This document shows, piece by piece, positions 28,718-37,670 of a stretch of 64,000 nt of DNA. The notes below the pieces were generated by a model. It did not search any database. It was not told where the DNA came from and saw only the letters and a list, made by a program, of their open reading frames with translations. A program made the translations under genes and the position numbers. Position 1 is the stretch's first letter. Every line of letters starts with the position of its first letter. Source of the stretch: VRUE01 sp963699215 (lineage in GTDB: Bacteria; Actinomycetota; Thermoleophilia; Solirubrobacterales; 70-9); contig OY969422.1 of assembly GCA_963699215.1 (NCBI GenBank), positions 372,001-436,000 on the forward strand, written 5' to 3'.

Positions 28718-30855
28718 TGTTCGACTCGCTAGCCCGTCTCGCCGATCGCCGCGCCCGCCGGGTCGGACTCTTCGCGATCGCCTTCTTCCTCCTCGCCGGC
28801 GCCGTCGGCGGCTCCGTCGCCGACCGCCTCGATCCCTATGGCGCCGACGATCCCGCCACCGAGGCGGTCGAAGCCAGGGAGCAGCTGCAGGACGCGGGTC
28901 ACCGGATCCCCGGCGTGCTGGTCCTCGCCGAGGATGCTCCCGTCGCCAAGCCCTCGACCCAGCGCCGGATCACGGCGCTGGAACGCGAGCTTCGCGCCCG
29001 CGGCGACGTCAAGTCGGTCAGCGGCTACTACAGCACCCGCTCGCGCGACTTCGTCTCCTACGACGGCAACTCCACCTACCTGGCGGTCGCGTTGAAGCAG
29101 ACCGACGACAAGGAGTGGCAGGAAGCGGGCGCCGACATCGCCGACCAGTTGGCCGGCCGCCCAGGAATCACCGTGGGCGGCGCCGCGGTCGCCCAGGAGC
29201 AGGTCAACAAGCAGGTCGAGGAAGACCTGCGGCGGGCCGAGATGCTCGCCTTCCCACTGCTCTTCCTGCTCTCCTTCCTCTTCTTCCGCAGCCTCGTCGC
29301 GGCGCTGCTGCCGGTGATGATCGGCCTGCTGGCGATCGTCGGCACCTTTCTCATCCTCCGAGTCGCGAGCGAATTCGGCTCGATCTCGATCTTCGCCCTC
29401 AACCTGACCACCGGGCTGGGGCTTGGACTGGCGATCGACTACAGCCTCTTCATCGTCTCCCGCTACCGCGAGGAGATCGCCAAGGACGGACCCGGGCTGG
29501 CGGCGATGCGGCGCGTCCTCGCCACGGCGGGACGAACCGTCTTCTTCTCCTCACTGACGGTGGCGGCGGCGCTCGCCTCGCTGCTCGTCTTCCCGCAGCG
29601 CTTCCTCTACTCGATGGGCCTGGGCGGCTCGCTGGTCGTGCTGCTGGCGGCGCTGATCTCGCTGACCGTCCTGCCAGCCGTGCTGACCCTGCTGGGGACG
29701 CGGGTCAACTCGCTGGCGCCGCGCTTCCTGCAGCGCCGCGCGGAGGCTGACGCGCGACCCGACGAGAAGGGCTTCTGGTACCGGCTCTCGCGTTTCGTCA
29801 TGCGCCGGCCGGTGCCGATCGCGACCCTCAGCGCCCTCTTCCTGATCGTCCTCGGCCTGCCCTTCCTCAACATCAAGTTCAACACCGTCGACCCGAGCGT
29901 GCTGCCCAAGGAGGCGAGCGCGCGGCAGGCATACGACACCGTCAGCGACGAGTTCCCGCCCTACCGGGAGACTCCGATCTGGGTCTCGGTCGAGGGCTCC
30001 ACGCCCAAGGCGACGGCCGAGCTCACGGCCCAGGTCCGCGACACGCCCGGCGTCGCCGCCGTTGCCCCGCCGCAACCGCTGCACGGCGGCGTCGCCGTAA
30101 TCCGAGCGGTCTCGGCGAACCCCTTCAACTCCGAGGCGAGCCAGTCGACGGTGGAGCGGATCCGCGACGTCGCCCCACCGCCGGGGGCGACGGTGCTGGT
30201 CGGCGGTGCGACCGCCGACTTCGTCGACTTCCAGGGCAGCCTCACCCGCCACCTGCCGATCGCCTTCGCGATCATCGTCATCGCCACCCTGGTCATCCTC
30301 TTCCTGATGACCGGATCGGTCGTGCTGCCGATCAAGTCGCTGATCATGAACGTGCTCAACCTGAGCGCCGTCTTCGGCCTGCTGGTGCTGATCTTCCAAG
30401 ACGGGCGATTCGAAAGCCTGCTCGACTACAGCAGCTCGGGAGCGATCGAGCAGACGATGCCGATCCTGCTCTTTGCCGTCGCCTTCGGCCTCTCCACCGA
30501 CTACGCCGTCTTCCTGCTCTCACGGATCAAGGAGGCGCGCGACAACGGCGCCTCGGACTCGGAGTCGGTCGCGATCGGGCTCGAGCGGACCGGGCGGATC
30601 GTCACCGCGGCGGCGCTGCTCTTCGCCGTCGCGATTGGCGCCTTCGCCACTTCGAAGATCATCTTCATCAAGCAGAACGGGGTCGGCACCGCGCTCGCAG
30701 TGCTGATCGACGCCAGCATCATCCGCGCCCTGCTCGTGCCCTCGCTGATGGAGCTGCTCGGCAAGTGGAACTGGTGGGCGCCAGCGCCCCTGCGGCGGTT
30801 GTACGAGCGATTCGGGATCAGCGAGAGCAGCGTGCCGGAGCCCGAGAAGGTCTAG
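28717..30855 (+). CDS. MMPL/RND-superfamily membrane transporter
   Basis: The 712-residue protein is built as two repeats, each with one membrane helix, a large outer loop and five or six more helices. Marks: the N-terminal helix FAIAFFLLAGAVGGSVADRL, GLGLGLAIDYSLFIVSRYRE in the first half and AFGLSTDYAVFLLSRIKEAR in the second, the Asp-Tyr pairs that carry protons in the RND/MMPL family. Substrates of such proteins are lipids, siderophores or drugs; here coupling to a PadR repressor suggests inducible efflux. Its 3' end overlaps the convergent downstream gene by four bases. Confidence 0.94.
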   Translation: MFDSLARLADRRARRVGLFAIAFFLLAGAVGGSVADRLDPYGADDPATEAVEAREQLQDAGHRIPGVLVLAEDAPVAKPSTQRRITALERELRARGDVKSVSGYYSTRSRDFVSYDGNSTYLAVALKQTDDKEWQEAGADIADQLAGRPGITVGGAAVAQEQVNKQVEEDLRRAEMLAFPLLFLLSFLFFRSLVAALLPVMIGLLAIVGTFLILRVASEFGSISIFALNLTTGLGLGLAIDYSLFIVSRYREEIAKDGPGLAAMRRVLATAGRTVFFSSLTVAAALASLLVFPQRFLYSMGLGGSLVVLLAALISLTVLPAVLTLLGTRVNSLAPRFLQRRAEADARPDEKGFWYRLSRFVMRRPVPIATLSALFLIVLGLPFLNIKFNTVDPSVLPKEASARQAYDTVSDEFPPYRETPIWVSVEGSTPKATAELTAQVRDTPGVAAVAPPQPLHGGVAVIRAVSANPFNSEASQSTVERIRDVAPPPGATVLVGGATADFVDFQGSLTRHLPIAFAIIVIATLVILFLMTGSVVLPIKSLIMNVLNLSAVFGLLVLIFQDGRFESLLDYSSSGAIEQTMPILLFAVAFGLSTDYAVFLLSRIKEARDNGASDSESVAIGLERTGRIVTAAALLFAVAIGAFATSKIIFIKQNGVGTALAVLIDASIIRALLVPSLMELLGKWNWWAPAPLRRLYERFGISESSVPEPEKV

Positions 30856-31985
30856 CGCTTCAGGTCGCCCTGGGCACTGGCCGCGTCGTCGGCGCCTTTG
30901 ACGCGCTCGTCGCTGGCGATGCCTTTGAGCGTCAGGGAGCCGGAGCCGTCTTCGGCGACTTCGATGGTGGCCAAGTAGGAGTTGCCGAGTTCGAGCTTCG
31001 CGGCATCGATCTCTTGTGGAAGGGAGAGTGTGAGGCTCGACGCGCTCTCGCCCGCCCAATCTGCAGAGAAGAAGAGCTGGCCCGTTTCGGGCAGGATCTC
31101 TTTGACGATGCCGGCAAGTTCGAGGTAGGTCGAGGGCGGAACGGATTCGACATCGAGCTTGCTCTGGACGAGGGTCGAGCTGGCTTTCGGCTCCGCGGGC
31201 GGCTCGATCTTGGCCGTAACCGTGACCAGCGAGCCAATCGCGGGCAGCACCGGCGCGACGCCACTCGGGTCAGGCGCGAGGTGGACGAGCAGTGAGGACC
31301 CTCGGCCGGAGACGGTGTAAACGGGGGCGGCCGGATTGGGATCGGCGAAGGTGACGGTGCCGTCGAAGAGTACCTCGGTCGCCTTCTTCTTCTCCGCTTC
31401 AGGCTCGTCCGCCTCTGCATAGGTGCTGTTGGCGAGAGGTCGCAGCGACACGCTCAGCTTGACACCGGGATCGGGAAGCTCTGCGGCGTGGATGGAGACC
31501 AGTTCGCCGCCCTTGATCGCCATCGCGTAGCTGCCGGCGGCGGGGTTGGCCTGGACGACGGTCCCCTCGAACATCTGCCCATCGGGTTTTTCCTCCGGTT
31601 CTTCCTCGGCGGGAGCTGGCTTCGGCGCCGGTTCGGTGGTCGGAGGAGGCAGCGATTCGATTGGTTCCGAGACCAGCGGCACGGTGGACGGGAGGGCTTC
31701 TTCGAAGCCACCGCCACCAAGCGCCGGTGCCGATCTGGTGGAGGCGATCCCTCCGCCGCCTCCACCGCTCTGCCCGTCGTCCCCGCCGGAACTTGGAATT
31801 TCGATGATCTGCTGGGCGCCGGTCGCGAGCGAGCCCGCCGCCCCGGGCCCGATCGCGACGCCGGCGAAGATGCCGAAGCCGAGCGCCGCCGCGCTCAGCG
31901 GCGCCGCCCAGCGCCGGTCGGTCACGACCAGCGCGGCGCCGCGCAAGGCACGGTCAACAAATCGACTTTGCACTAGACGCTTCAT
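30852..31985 (-). CDS. Membrane-anchored protein with extracellular OB-like repeats, function unknown
   Basis: The 377-residue protein has a basic N-terminus (KRLVQSRFVDRALRGAALVV), one hydrophobic segment (about residues 33-60), a Gly/Ser-rich and then Pro/Glu-rich linker, and an ordered C-terminal half. That half contains three similar beta-rich units (MFEGTVVQANPAAGSYAMAI, LFDGTVTFADPNPAAPVYTV, YLELAGIVKEILPETGQLFF), so it is probably an extracellular or periplasm-facing repeat domain. It is the last gene of the overlapping pst operon, and its ATG overlaps the zinc-ribbon gene's stop. No named family is recognised. Confidence 0.8.
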   Translation of the reverse strand: MKRLVQSRFVDRALRGAALVVTDRRWAAPLSAAALGFGIFAGVAIGPGAAGSLATGAQQIIEIPSSGGDDGQSGGGGGGIASTRSAPALGGGGFEEALPSTVPLVSEPIESLPPPTTEPAPKPAPAEEEPEEKPDGQMFEGTVVQANPAAGSYAMAIKGGELVSIHAAELPDPGVKLSVSLRPLANSTYAEADEPEAEKKKATEVLFDGTVTFADPNPAAPVYTVSGRGSSLLVHLAPDPSGVAPVLPAIGSLVTVTAKIEPPAEPKASSTLVQSKLDVESVPPSTYLELAGIVKEILPETGQLFFSADWAGESASSLTLSLPQEIDAAKLELGNSYLATIEVAEDGSGSLTLKGIASDERVKGADDAASAQGDLKR

Positions 31986-32329
31986 TGGATAGACGGGGAG
32001 GTGGGTGAGACCGCGGTCGTCGTGCTCCCCGCCTGGACCGGCTCGATCAGCTGCTTGCCGCACTGCCAGCAGAAGGCGGAACCCTGCGCGTAGAGGGCAC
32101 CGCAGCTGCCGCAGGCGCCGGCCGCGCCGGCCGCGCCCAGCTTCAGCATCCGCTCGACCTCGGCCAGCTCGGCGTCGACCTGTTGCAGCTTCGCCGCCTG
32201 GCGGCTGAGGACGTCGAGCCGGAAGTGGTCGCGGATCGCCATCTCGTAGGCGACCCCGCCCAGGTCCCACTGCAACTCGGCCAGCTTGCGGGAGAGCTGC
32301 TCGCGACGTTGCTGCAGGTCGTCGCTCAT
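31982..32329 (-). CDS. Coiled-coil zinc-ribbon protein
   Basis: The 115-residue protein has a charged helical N-terminal region (DDLQQRREQLSRKLAELQWD), a second coiled stretch, and a C-terminal zinc ribbon with CGSCGALYAQGSAFCWQCGK (two CxxC pairs). It is soluble, with a Thr/Ser tail. Zinc ribbons of this type often mediate protein or nucleic acid contacts. ATGA overlaps join it to both neighbours, and its partner upstream is also a zinc-ribbon protein, which suggests they work together with the membrane protein downstream. Confidence 0.8.
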   Translation of the reverse strand: MSDDLQQRREQLSRKLAELQWDLGGVAYEMAIRDHFRLDVLSRQAAKLQQVDAELAEVERMLKLGAAGAAGACGSCGALYAQGSAFCWQCGKQLIEPVQAGSTTTAVSPTSPSIQ

Positions 32330-33000
32330 TCGATCGCCGTCCCGTCGCTGCCGCCACCCGGCGCTTTGTCGTCTTCCGGCGGCGGCGCGCCGCCGGTGGC
32401 GATCTCGTCCGGCAGCTTGGCGCTGTTTTCCGCGTATTCCTGCGGGCTCTGTTCCTGCAGGTTCTGCAGTTCCTGGTCGCTGGCGACGGGGGCGTTGCCG
32501 GTGCCGGCGCTGCCGCCTTTCACCACGCCACCCTTGCCGCCGCCTCCTTTGGCCTGCTTGGCTTGCGGCTTCGCTTCGCCGGCTTCGTTGCCGGCGGCGG
32601 TCTTGCCCGCGCCAGCTTCGCCACCTTGGACCACCACCGGCGCCGGCGTCGTCGCCGTGCCGCCGCTGTCCCCCTTGCCGATCAGCACGCCGATCAGGAG
32701 CATCACGCCGAGTACGGCGATGCCGCCCACCGCAGCGAGCGGGGTGTAATCACGCTGAGGAGGCCGATCCCCGGAAGGCGGGGCCTGCTCCGCTTCGGGC
32801 ACCTGCGCCGCCGGCCGGCTGCCGTTGGTTCCCGCCGTCCCAGCGCCCGGGATGTGGCGCTCAAAATCGATCCGCGGCTCTCCCCGCCGCTTGCCGCAAT
32901 TGAGGCAGTAGCGCTGGTCGGCGGCGAGCGGCGCGGCGCACTCGCGGCAGGGCTCCCCCGCCTTGCCGAGCACCTGCGTCGTGGCGGCCGGGTCGGTCAT
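32326..33000 (-). CDS. Zinc-ribbon protein with one membrane segment
   Basis: The 224-residue protein begins TDPAATTQVLGKAGEPCREC and completes a zinc ribbon with CAAPLAADQRYCLNCGKRRG. A linker follows, then one membrane helix (about residues 88-108, LAAVGGIAVLGVMLLIGVLI), then a low-complexity Gly/Lys/Pro-rich tail that should lie outside the cell. The ribbon would therefore face the cytoplasm. Similar zinc-ribbon/TM proteins are common in actinobacteria as anchors of unknown complexes. Its ATG overlaps the lipoprotein gene stop. Confidence 0.82.
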   Translation of the reverse strand: MTDPAATTQVLGKAGEPCRECAAPLAADQRYCLNCGKRRGEPRIDFERHIPGAGTAGTNGSRPAAQVPEAEQAPPSGDRPPQRDYTPLAAVGGIAVLGVMLLIGVLIGKGDSGGTATTPAPVVVQGGEAGAGKTAAGNEAGEAKPQAKQAKGGGGKGGVVKGGSAGTGNAPVASDQELQNLQEQSPQEYAENSAKLPDEIATGGAPPPEDDKAPGGGSDGTAIE

Positions 33001-33746
33001 TCGAGCTCGAATCCCGGCAGGGTCGGGGACTGGGCGATCTCCACCGCTGCGCCGCGCGGGTCGCCGATGAAATAGATGCTGTAGGGGAGCGGCTTCGGTT
33101 TCGCCTTGAACGGTTCGATCGCACCGCGCCCCGCGGCGACGATCTCGCCGCCCCGGGTGGCCACCGCGTAGAGCAGCAGCCGCTCGAGGTCTTCGCCCGA
33201 TTCGTTCTTGACGTCGCCGGCGGCGAGGACACCGGAGTACGGGTCGCCTTCGATCCTCGGCTCGGTGACCGTGAGCTGCGGCTGCTTGCCGCCGAAAGAC
33301 TCTCCCCCGGCCCCGACCTTGACCTCCACCCTGGCCGGCTTGCCGGTGGCGAGGATCTGGTCGTGCACCCACTCGACCTCTCCCCCGCCGGGGATGAAGG
33401 GCACCGCAGCCAGCGCCGGCTCGATCCCCGGGATGTCGTTCCTGTAGACGCTCTTGCCCTTGGCGTCGAGCACGTCGATCGCGATCGGCACGCCGACCAG
33501 GTCCTCGCCCGACTCGTTGCGCAAGCGAACGACGACGGCGCTGCCCGCCTGGTCGGTGAGCAGCGTCGTCGAGACCACCTCGACGTCCTTGCTCTGCTTG
33601 ACGATCTTCAGCCCCTTCTCCTGGCTGACCGGGCCCAGCTCGGCGGCGATCTTGGCGCTCTTGTCCTGGGTCGATTCGCAGCCGGTGACGACCAATGCCA
33701 CGCCGGCCAGGGCGACGGCAAGCGGCAAGGCTGTTCGCGGGCTCAT
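32997..33746 (-). CDS. Predicted lipoprotein with two Ig-like/FxLYD-type domains
   Basis: The N-terminus is a lipoprotein signal peptide ending LALAGVALVVTGC-like (lipobox LVVTGC near residue 23), so the mature 227-residue protein should be anchored on the outer face. The mature part has two similar beta-sandwich-like units with the repeated phrase RLRNESGEDLVGVPIAIDVL and DVKNESGEDLERLLLYAVA, as in FxLYD or DUF3426-type domains. Role unknown. It is coupled to pstB by an ATGA overlap, so it is part of the phosphate-uptake transcript. Confidence 0.82.
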   Translation of the reverse strand: MSPRTALPLAVALAGVALVVTGCESTQDKSAKIAAELGPVSQEKGLKIVKQSKDVEVVSTTLLTDQAGSAVVVRLRNESGEDLVGVPIAIDVLDAKGKSVYRNDIPGIEPALAAVPFIPGGGEVEWVHDQILATGKPARVEVKVGAGGESFGGKQPQLTVTEPRIEGDPYSGVLAAGDVKNESGEDLERLLLYAVATRGGEIVAAGRGAIEPFKAKPKPLPYSIYFIGDPRGAAVEIAQSPTLPGFELE

Positions 33747-34702
33747 CCGAACGCACCGCCGACGTACTCGCGGGTGCGCGCCTCGCGCGGGTCGCCGAAG
33801 ACCTGCTCCGCCGGCCCGTACTCGACCAGGTCGCCGAGGTACATGAAGCCGACGTGGTCGGCGATGCGCAGGGCCTGCTGCATGTTGTGGGTGACGATCA
33901 CGACCGCGACCTCGTCCCGCAGCTTCAGGATCAGCTCCTCGATCACCTGGGTCGAGCGCGGGTCGAGCGCCGAGCAGGGCTCGTCGAGCAGCAGCACCTC
34001 GGGGCGGGCGGCGAGAGCGCGGGCGATGCAGAGCCGCTGCTGCTGGCCACCGGAGAGGCGCAGCGCCGGGTGGTCGAGCGTCGCGCCGACCTCATCCCAG
34101 AGCCCGGCCCGGACCAGCGCGTCGCCGACGTGGTTGTAGAGCGCGTCCTTGCCCGGCCGCCGCGAGCCCTGCTCGCGCAGCGCGTAGGCGACGTTGTCGA
34201 AGACGCTCATCGGGAACGGGTTGGGCTGCTGGAAGACCATGCTGACCCGCCGCCGCAGCGCCGTCACCTCCATCCGGTCGATGTCCTCGCCGTCGAGCGT
34301 GATCCTCCCGCCGCGGACGGCGGTCGGGGTGATCTCGACCAAGCGGTTGAGCGAGCGCAGCAGCGTCGTCTTGCCGCAGCCCGAGGGGCCGATCAGGGCC
34401 AGCACCTCACCCTGTCGCACCGGCAGGGTGACGCCGTCGACGGCGACCTTCTCCCCGTAGGAGATCGTCACTCCCTCGGTCCGCATCCGTTCGACCTTCG
34501 GCCCGGGGCTGGGCTCGGGCCGGCGAACCGGAGAGGCGAGGCCGATCGCACCGGGAGCGAGCGGCGCCGTGTGGCCGTTGGTCGCCGGCGGCTGCACCAC
34601 GGTCGGCTCTTGGTCGACGACGATGCGACGCACCGGCGGCGGCGGACCGAGGACGACGTCCTGCTCCTCACGGGGCGGCTCGGGAGGGCTCAGCGCGTCC
34701 AT
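33743..34702 (-). CDS. pstB: Phosphate ABC transporter ATP-binding protein, N-terminally extended
   Basis: PstB hydrolyses ATP to drive phosphate import through PstC-PstA. The ABC core shows Walker A IGPSGCGKTTLLRSLNRL, the Q-loop FQQPNPFPMSVFDNVAY, signature LSGGQQQRLCIARALA, Walker B VLLLDEPCSALDP and the switch His in VTHNMQQA. The ending YVGGAFG matches the PstB C-terminus. At 319 residues it carries about 75 extra N-terminal residues rich in Pro and charged residues, probably disordered. It overlaps pstA by 13 bases and the lipoprotein gene by four. Confidence 0.96.
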   Translation of the reverse strand: MDALSPPEPPREEQDVVLGPPPPVRRIVVDQEPTVVQPPATNGHTAPLAPGAIGLASPVRRPEPSPGPKVERMRTEGVTISYGEKVAVDGVTLPVRQGEVLALIGPSGCGKTTLLRSLNRLVEITPTAVRGGRITLDGEDIDRMEVTALRRRVSMVFQQPNPFPMSVFDNVAYALREQGSRRPGKDALYNHVGDALVRAGLWDEVGATLDHPALRLSGGQQQRLCIARALAARPEVLLLDEPCSALDPRSTQVIEELILKLRDEVAVVIVTHNMQQALRIADHVGFMYLGDLVEYGPAEQVFGDPREARTREYVGGAFG

Positions 34703-35643
34703 GCCGGTTCCCTTCCCCGCGCGATCCGGGTGACGACGAAGTTGAGGACGATGACGACGACCATCAGGCAGAAAGCGGCGAAATAGGCTTTCTCCGGCGC
34801 CAGGCCCTCACCGGCCGGCGAGTTGTAATAGACGTAGCTGGTCAGGGTGCTGCCGGTGCCACGGAAGAGGCCGAAGACGCTGCCGTCGGCGCCGTTGAGG
34901 ATCTGCAGCGTGGCGCCGAGCAGGACGACGACGATCGCCGTGTCGCCGGCGACCCGGCCCATGCCAAGCGCGGCGCCGGTGCCGATCCCCGGCCGCGCCG
35001 CCGGCAGCAGCACGCGACGGATCGTCGCCGCCTTGGTCTTGCCGAGCGCGTAAGAGGCCTCGCGTACGTGCCCGGGGATCGCGTTGAGCGCCTCGCGCGT
35101 CGCCCCGACCACGAGCGGCAGGGCGATCAGCGACATCATCGCGGCGGCGGCGATGAAGGAGCGGCCGAGCACGGCGCCGCCTTCGGCGTCGAAGGAGAGG
35201 ACGGCAAGCCATTGCTGCTGGAAGAAGACGAGACCGAACATCGCCAGCACGATGCTGGGCGTGCCGGCGACCACCTCGACCGCCGATTCGACCGCCCGCG
35301 CCAGCCCTTTCGGGCGGCCGTACTCGGTCAGCCAGACCGCGATCGTCACCCCCAGCGGCGCCGCGATCGCGGTCGACAGCACCAGCAGCAGGGCGGTGCC
35401 GAGGATCGGGTCTTTGAAACCGCCGCTCTGCGCCTGGTTCAGGGTCGAGTTGGGGCTTTCGAAGAGCAGGCCGAGGTCGAAGTACTCGATCCCGCGGTAG
35501 GCCATGTAGAGGACGATCGCGCCGGCGACGGCGATCAGCGTCAACCCCGCCCCCCAGGCGGCGTAGTAGCCGAGCTTGTCGCGCAGCGGCCAGTTGCGGA
35601 CGCTGTCGCGCGGCGCGGTCGCCCCCGGTACGGCCCCGCTCAC
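34690..35643 (-). CDS. pstA: Phosphate ABC transporter permease PstA
   Basis: PstA is one of two membrane subunits of the phosphate importer. The 317-residue protein has six hydrophobic segments and the PstA marks TALLLVLSTAIAAPLGVTIA, VVAGTPSIVLAMFGLVFF, the EAA loop EASYALGKTKAATIRRVLLP with AARPGIGTG, and GDTAIVVVLLGA. GTG at 35643 is chosen as start because it overlaps the pstC stop (GTGA) and gives a short cytoplasmic N-terminus SGAVPGATAPRDSVRN. Confidence 0.95.
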   Translation of the reverse strand: MSGAVPGATAPRDSVRNWPLRDKLGYYAAWGAGLTLIAVAGAIVLYMAYRGIEYFDLGLLFESPNSTLNQAQSGGFKDPILGTALLLVLSTAIAAPLGVTIAVWLTEYGRPKGLARAVESAVEVVAGTPSIVLAMFGLVFFQQQWLAVLSFDAEGGAVLGRSFIAAAAMMSLIALPLVVGATREALNAIPGHVREASYALGKTKAATIRRVLLPAARPGIGTGAALGMGRVAGDTAIVVVLLGATLQILNGADGSVFGLFRGTGSTLTSYVYYNSPAGEGLAPEKAYFAAFCLMVVVIVLNFVVTRIARGREPAWTR

Positions 35644-36686
35644 GGCCGCACCCCGTACCTGCGCATCGGCTGCTTGGCGGCGAAGCCGGCCAGCGAGAGG
35701 AACATGCTGGAGACGAGCAGCACCGCGGCGAAGGCGAAGAGGGTCTCGCCGAAGGGGACCACCGAGAGCCCCTCGACGTTCTCGACCAGGGCCGAGGCCA
35801 GCGGGCGGGTCGGCTCGAAGAGGAAGGTGAGACCGTCGATCGGGTTGGGGGCGAAGCTGGCCGAGCCGGCGACCATCGAGAGCATGATCGCCTCGCCCAA
35901 CGCCCGCGCGGTCGAGAGCACCGCGGCGGCCACGACGGCGGGCCGGGCGGTGCGCACCGAGATCGTCCACATCACCCGCCAGCGGTTGACGCCGAGCGCC
36001 GCCGCTCCCTCGGTCCAGTTGCGGGGGACGGCACGCAGCGCGTCGACCACGATCGCGATCATGATCGGCACGATCATCACGGTCAGGATCAGCACGCCGA
36101 CGGCCATGCAGGCGCCATCAAGTTGGACCACGTTGGCGACCGATTCCTTGCGCTCGACGCTGATCAGGTGCTCGCCGACCCAGGGGACGATGACAAGGAT
36201 GCCGATCAGCCCGTAGACAACCGAGGGCACCGCCGCCAGCAGCCGCACGACCGGCTCCAGCACCCGGTTGACCCGCCCGGGCGCGAACTCGACGATGAAG
36301 ATCGCCGCCAGCAGCGAGAAGACGGTCCCGATCAAGACGGCGCCGGCGGTGACGACGAAGGTCCCCCAGAGCAGGGGCCAGGCGTGCAGCGTGTAGACGT
36401 AGTCGGCGGGGTTGGCGGGCGAGTTGAAGATGTCCTCGAGCTGCAGGTCGAGGTCACCGCCGGAGCCAAACCAGGCGAGGCCGTTGTGGGCGAAGGACGG
36501 CCACGCTTTCTGGAAGACGAAGACGATCATGCCGGCGATCAGCGCCAGCACGATGCAGGCAACCGCGCCGAGGACTCGCTCGACCTTCGCGTCGCTCCAG
36601 AAGCCGTCGGCCGCGCGGGGGCCGGCGGCCGGCCCGCCGGAGCCGCGACGCCCCGGCAGGCGGGCTGCAATGCCCCCGACGTCCAC
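35640..36686 (-). CDS. pstC: Phosphate ABC transporter permease PstC
   Basis: PstC is the second membrane subunit of the phosphate importer. The 348-residue protein has six hydrophobic segments, with the family marks LLWGTFVVTAGAVLIGTVFS, LAAVPSVVYGLIGILVIVPW, the EAA loop EGAAALGVNRWRVMWTISVR and ARALGEAIMLSMVAGS. The N-terminal 35 residues are Gly/Arg-rich and precede the first helix. GTG at 36686 shares a base with the pstS stop (TAGTG). Confidence 0.95.
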   Translation of the reverse strand: MDVGGIAARLPGRRGSGGPAAGPRAADGFWSDAKVERVLGAVACIVLALIAGMIVFVFQKAWPSFAHNGLAWFGSGGDLDLQLEDIFNSPANPADYVYTLHAWPLLWGTFVVTAGAVLIGTVFSLLAAIFIVEFAPGRVNRVLEPVVRLLAAVPSVVYGLIGILVIVPWVGEHLISVERKESVANVVQLDGACMAVGVLILTVMIVPIMIAIVVDALRAVPRNWTEGAAALGVNRWRVMWTISVRTARPAVVAAAVLSTARALGEAIMLSMVAGSASFAPNPIDGLTFLFEPTRPLASALVENVEGLSVVPFGETLFAFAAVLLVSSMFLSLAGFAAKQPMRRYGVRP

Positions 36687-37504
36687 TACCCGAGCGGAAC
36701 CCAGTCGCTGGCTACCAGTCGTTTCGCCACCGGGTTGTTGCGGGCGAAGCTGATGAACTCCTTGGCGATTCCGTTCGCCGCCCCGCGACTGACGAAGTAG
36801 AAGTTACGAGTGCCGGCGTACTGCCCGGACTTGGCGTTGCGCAGCGTGCAGGGGACGCCCTGATAGGGGACGACGTGCAGGCCCGCCGTGAAGCTGAAGG
36901 AGGCGTAGCCGATCGCGTTGGGGTCCGATTTGATCGTCTGCGCCTGCAGGCCGTTCGAGGCTTTGGTCGTCGCGCTTCCCGCCACCCTCAGGGTCTGCCC
37001 CATGAAGATGTTCTGGAAGGCGTCCTGGGTACCGGAGGCGGCGGTACGGACGACGAGGTCGATCGGGCCGCTCGCGCTTGCTCCCGGCACCTGGCTCCAG
37101 CTGCGGACCCGGCCGGCGAAGATGTCCTGGATCTGGGTCTGGCTGAGGGTGGCGACCGGGTTGGATTTGCTCGTCACCACGCAGACGGCGTCGCGGGCGA
37201 CTTTGTTGAAGACGATGCCGCCCGGGTCGGCGGGTTTGGGATCGCGCGAGGACATCCCCAGCGTCACCCGGCCGCGCGAGACATCGGTGATGCCGATATC
37301 CGAACCGCCCTGCAGGATCACGAACTTGACTTTGCCTTTGTTACCTGGCTGGTTGACGAAGGCCTTGGCGAGCTTGGTGGCAAGCGGGGCGATCGAGGTC
37401 GATCCGCTCATCGTGATCGTGGCGGCGGAGGCCGGCGCGGCAACTGCCAGCGAGGCTGCTGCGGCCAGCGCGACGAGCGTCGCAAAGGGACGGTTCCGAT
37501 TCAT
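36686..37504 (-). CDS. pstS: Phosphate-binding protein PstS
   Basis: PstS captures phosphate outside the cell and hands it to PstC-PstA. The 272-residue protein has a signal peptide (residues 1-27, ending APASAATITM), no lipobox, and the PBP-fold phosphate marks MSGSTSIAPLATKLAKAF, QGGSDIGITDVSRGRVTLGM with SSRD, and RTAASGTQDAFQNIFMG. Without a lipobox it may be free or loosely bound to the cell wall. It heads the operon; a GTTCACC motif on the minus strand (37568-37574) lies about 65 bases ahead of the start and resembles actinobacterial PHO-box half-sites. Confidence 0.95.
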   Translation of the reverse strand: MNRNRPFATLVALAAAASLAVAAPASAATITMSGSTSIAPLATKLAKAFVNQPGNKGKVKFVILQGGSDIGITDVSRGRVTLGMSSRDPKPADPGGIVFNKVARDAVCVVTSKSNPVATLSQTQIQDIFAGRVRSWSQVPGASASGPIDLVVRTAASGTQDAFQNIFMGQTLRVAGSATTKASNGLQAQTIKSDPNAIGYASFSFTAGLHVVPYQGVPCTLRNAKSGQYAGTRNFYFVSRGAANGIAKEFISFARNNPVAKRLVASDWVPLG

Positions 37505-37670
37505 AGATTTCGCTCCTGGAACGGGGGTCTGTACCCCGCCAGTGTCGAGCCGTTCTCACCTCGGAAAGGTGAACGGCGCGTAACTGAGTGGAGAAAAAGT
37601 TGTTACGGGGCGCCTGATAACAGGATCTTCTCCAGTTCGACACATTTCGTTTACCGGCGGGCCGCGCCGG
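37505..37670. promoter_or_regulatory. Divergent pstS / winged-helix regulator control region
   Basis: The gap contains GTTCACC on the minus strand (37568-37574), like the repeat unit of PHO boxes, next to GTTCTCACC on the plus strand (37552-37560). It also has GTAAC-N17-GTTAC (37580-37606), a spacing repeated upstream of the secreted-protein operon near 53.1 kb. Phosphate control is expected but the exact sites are not proven. Confidence 0.5.
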
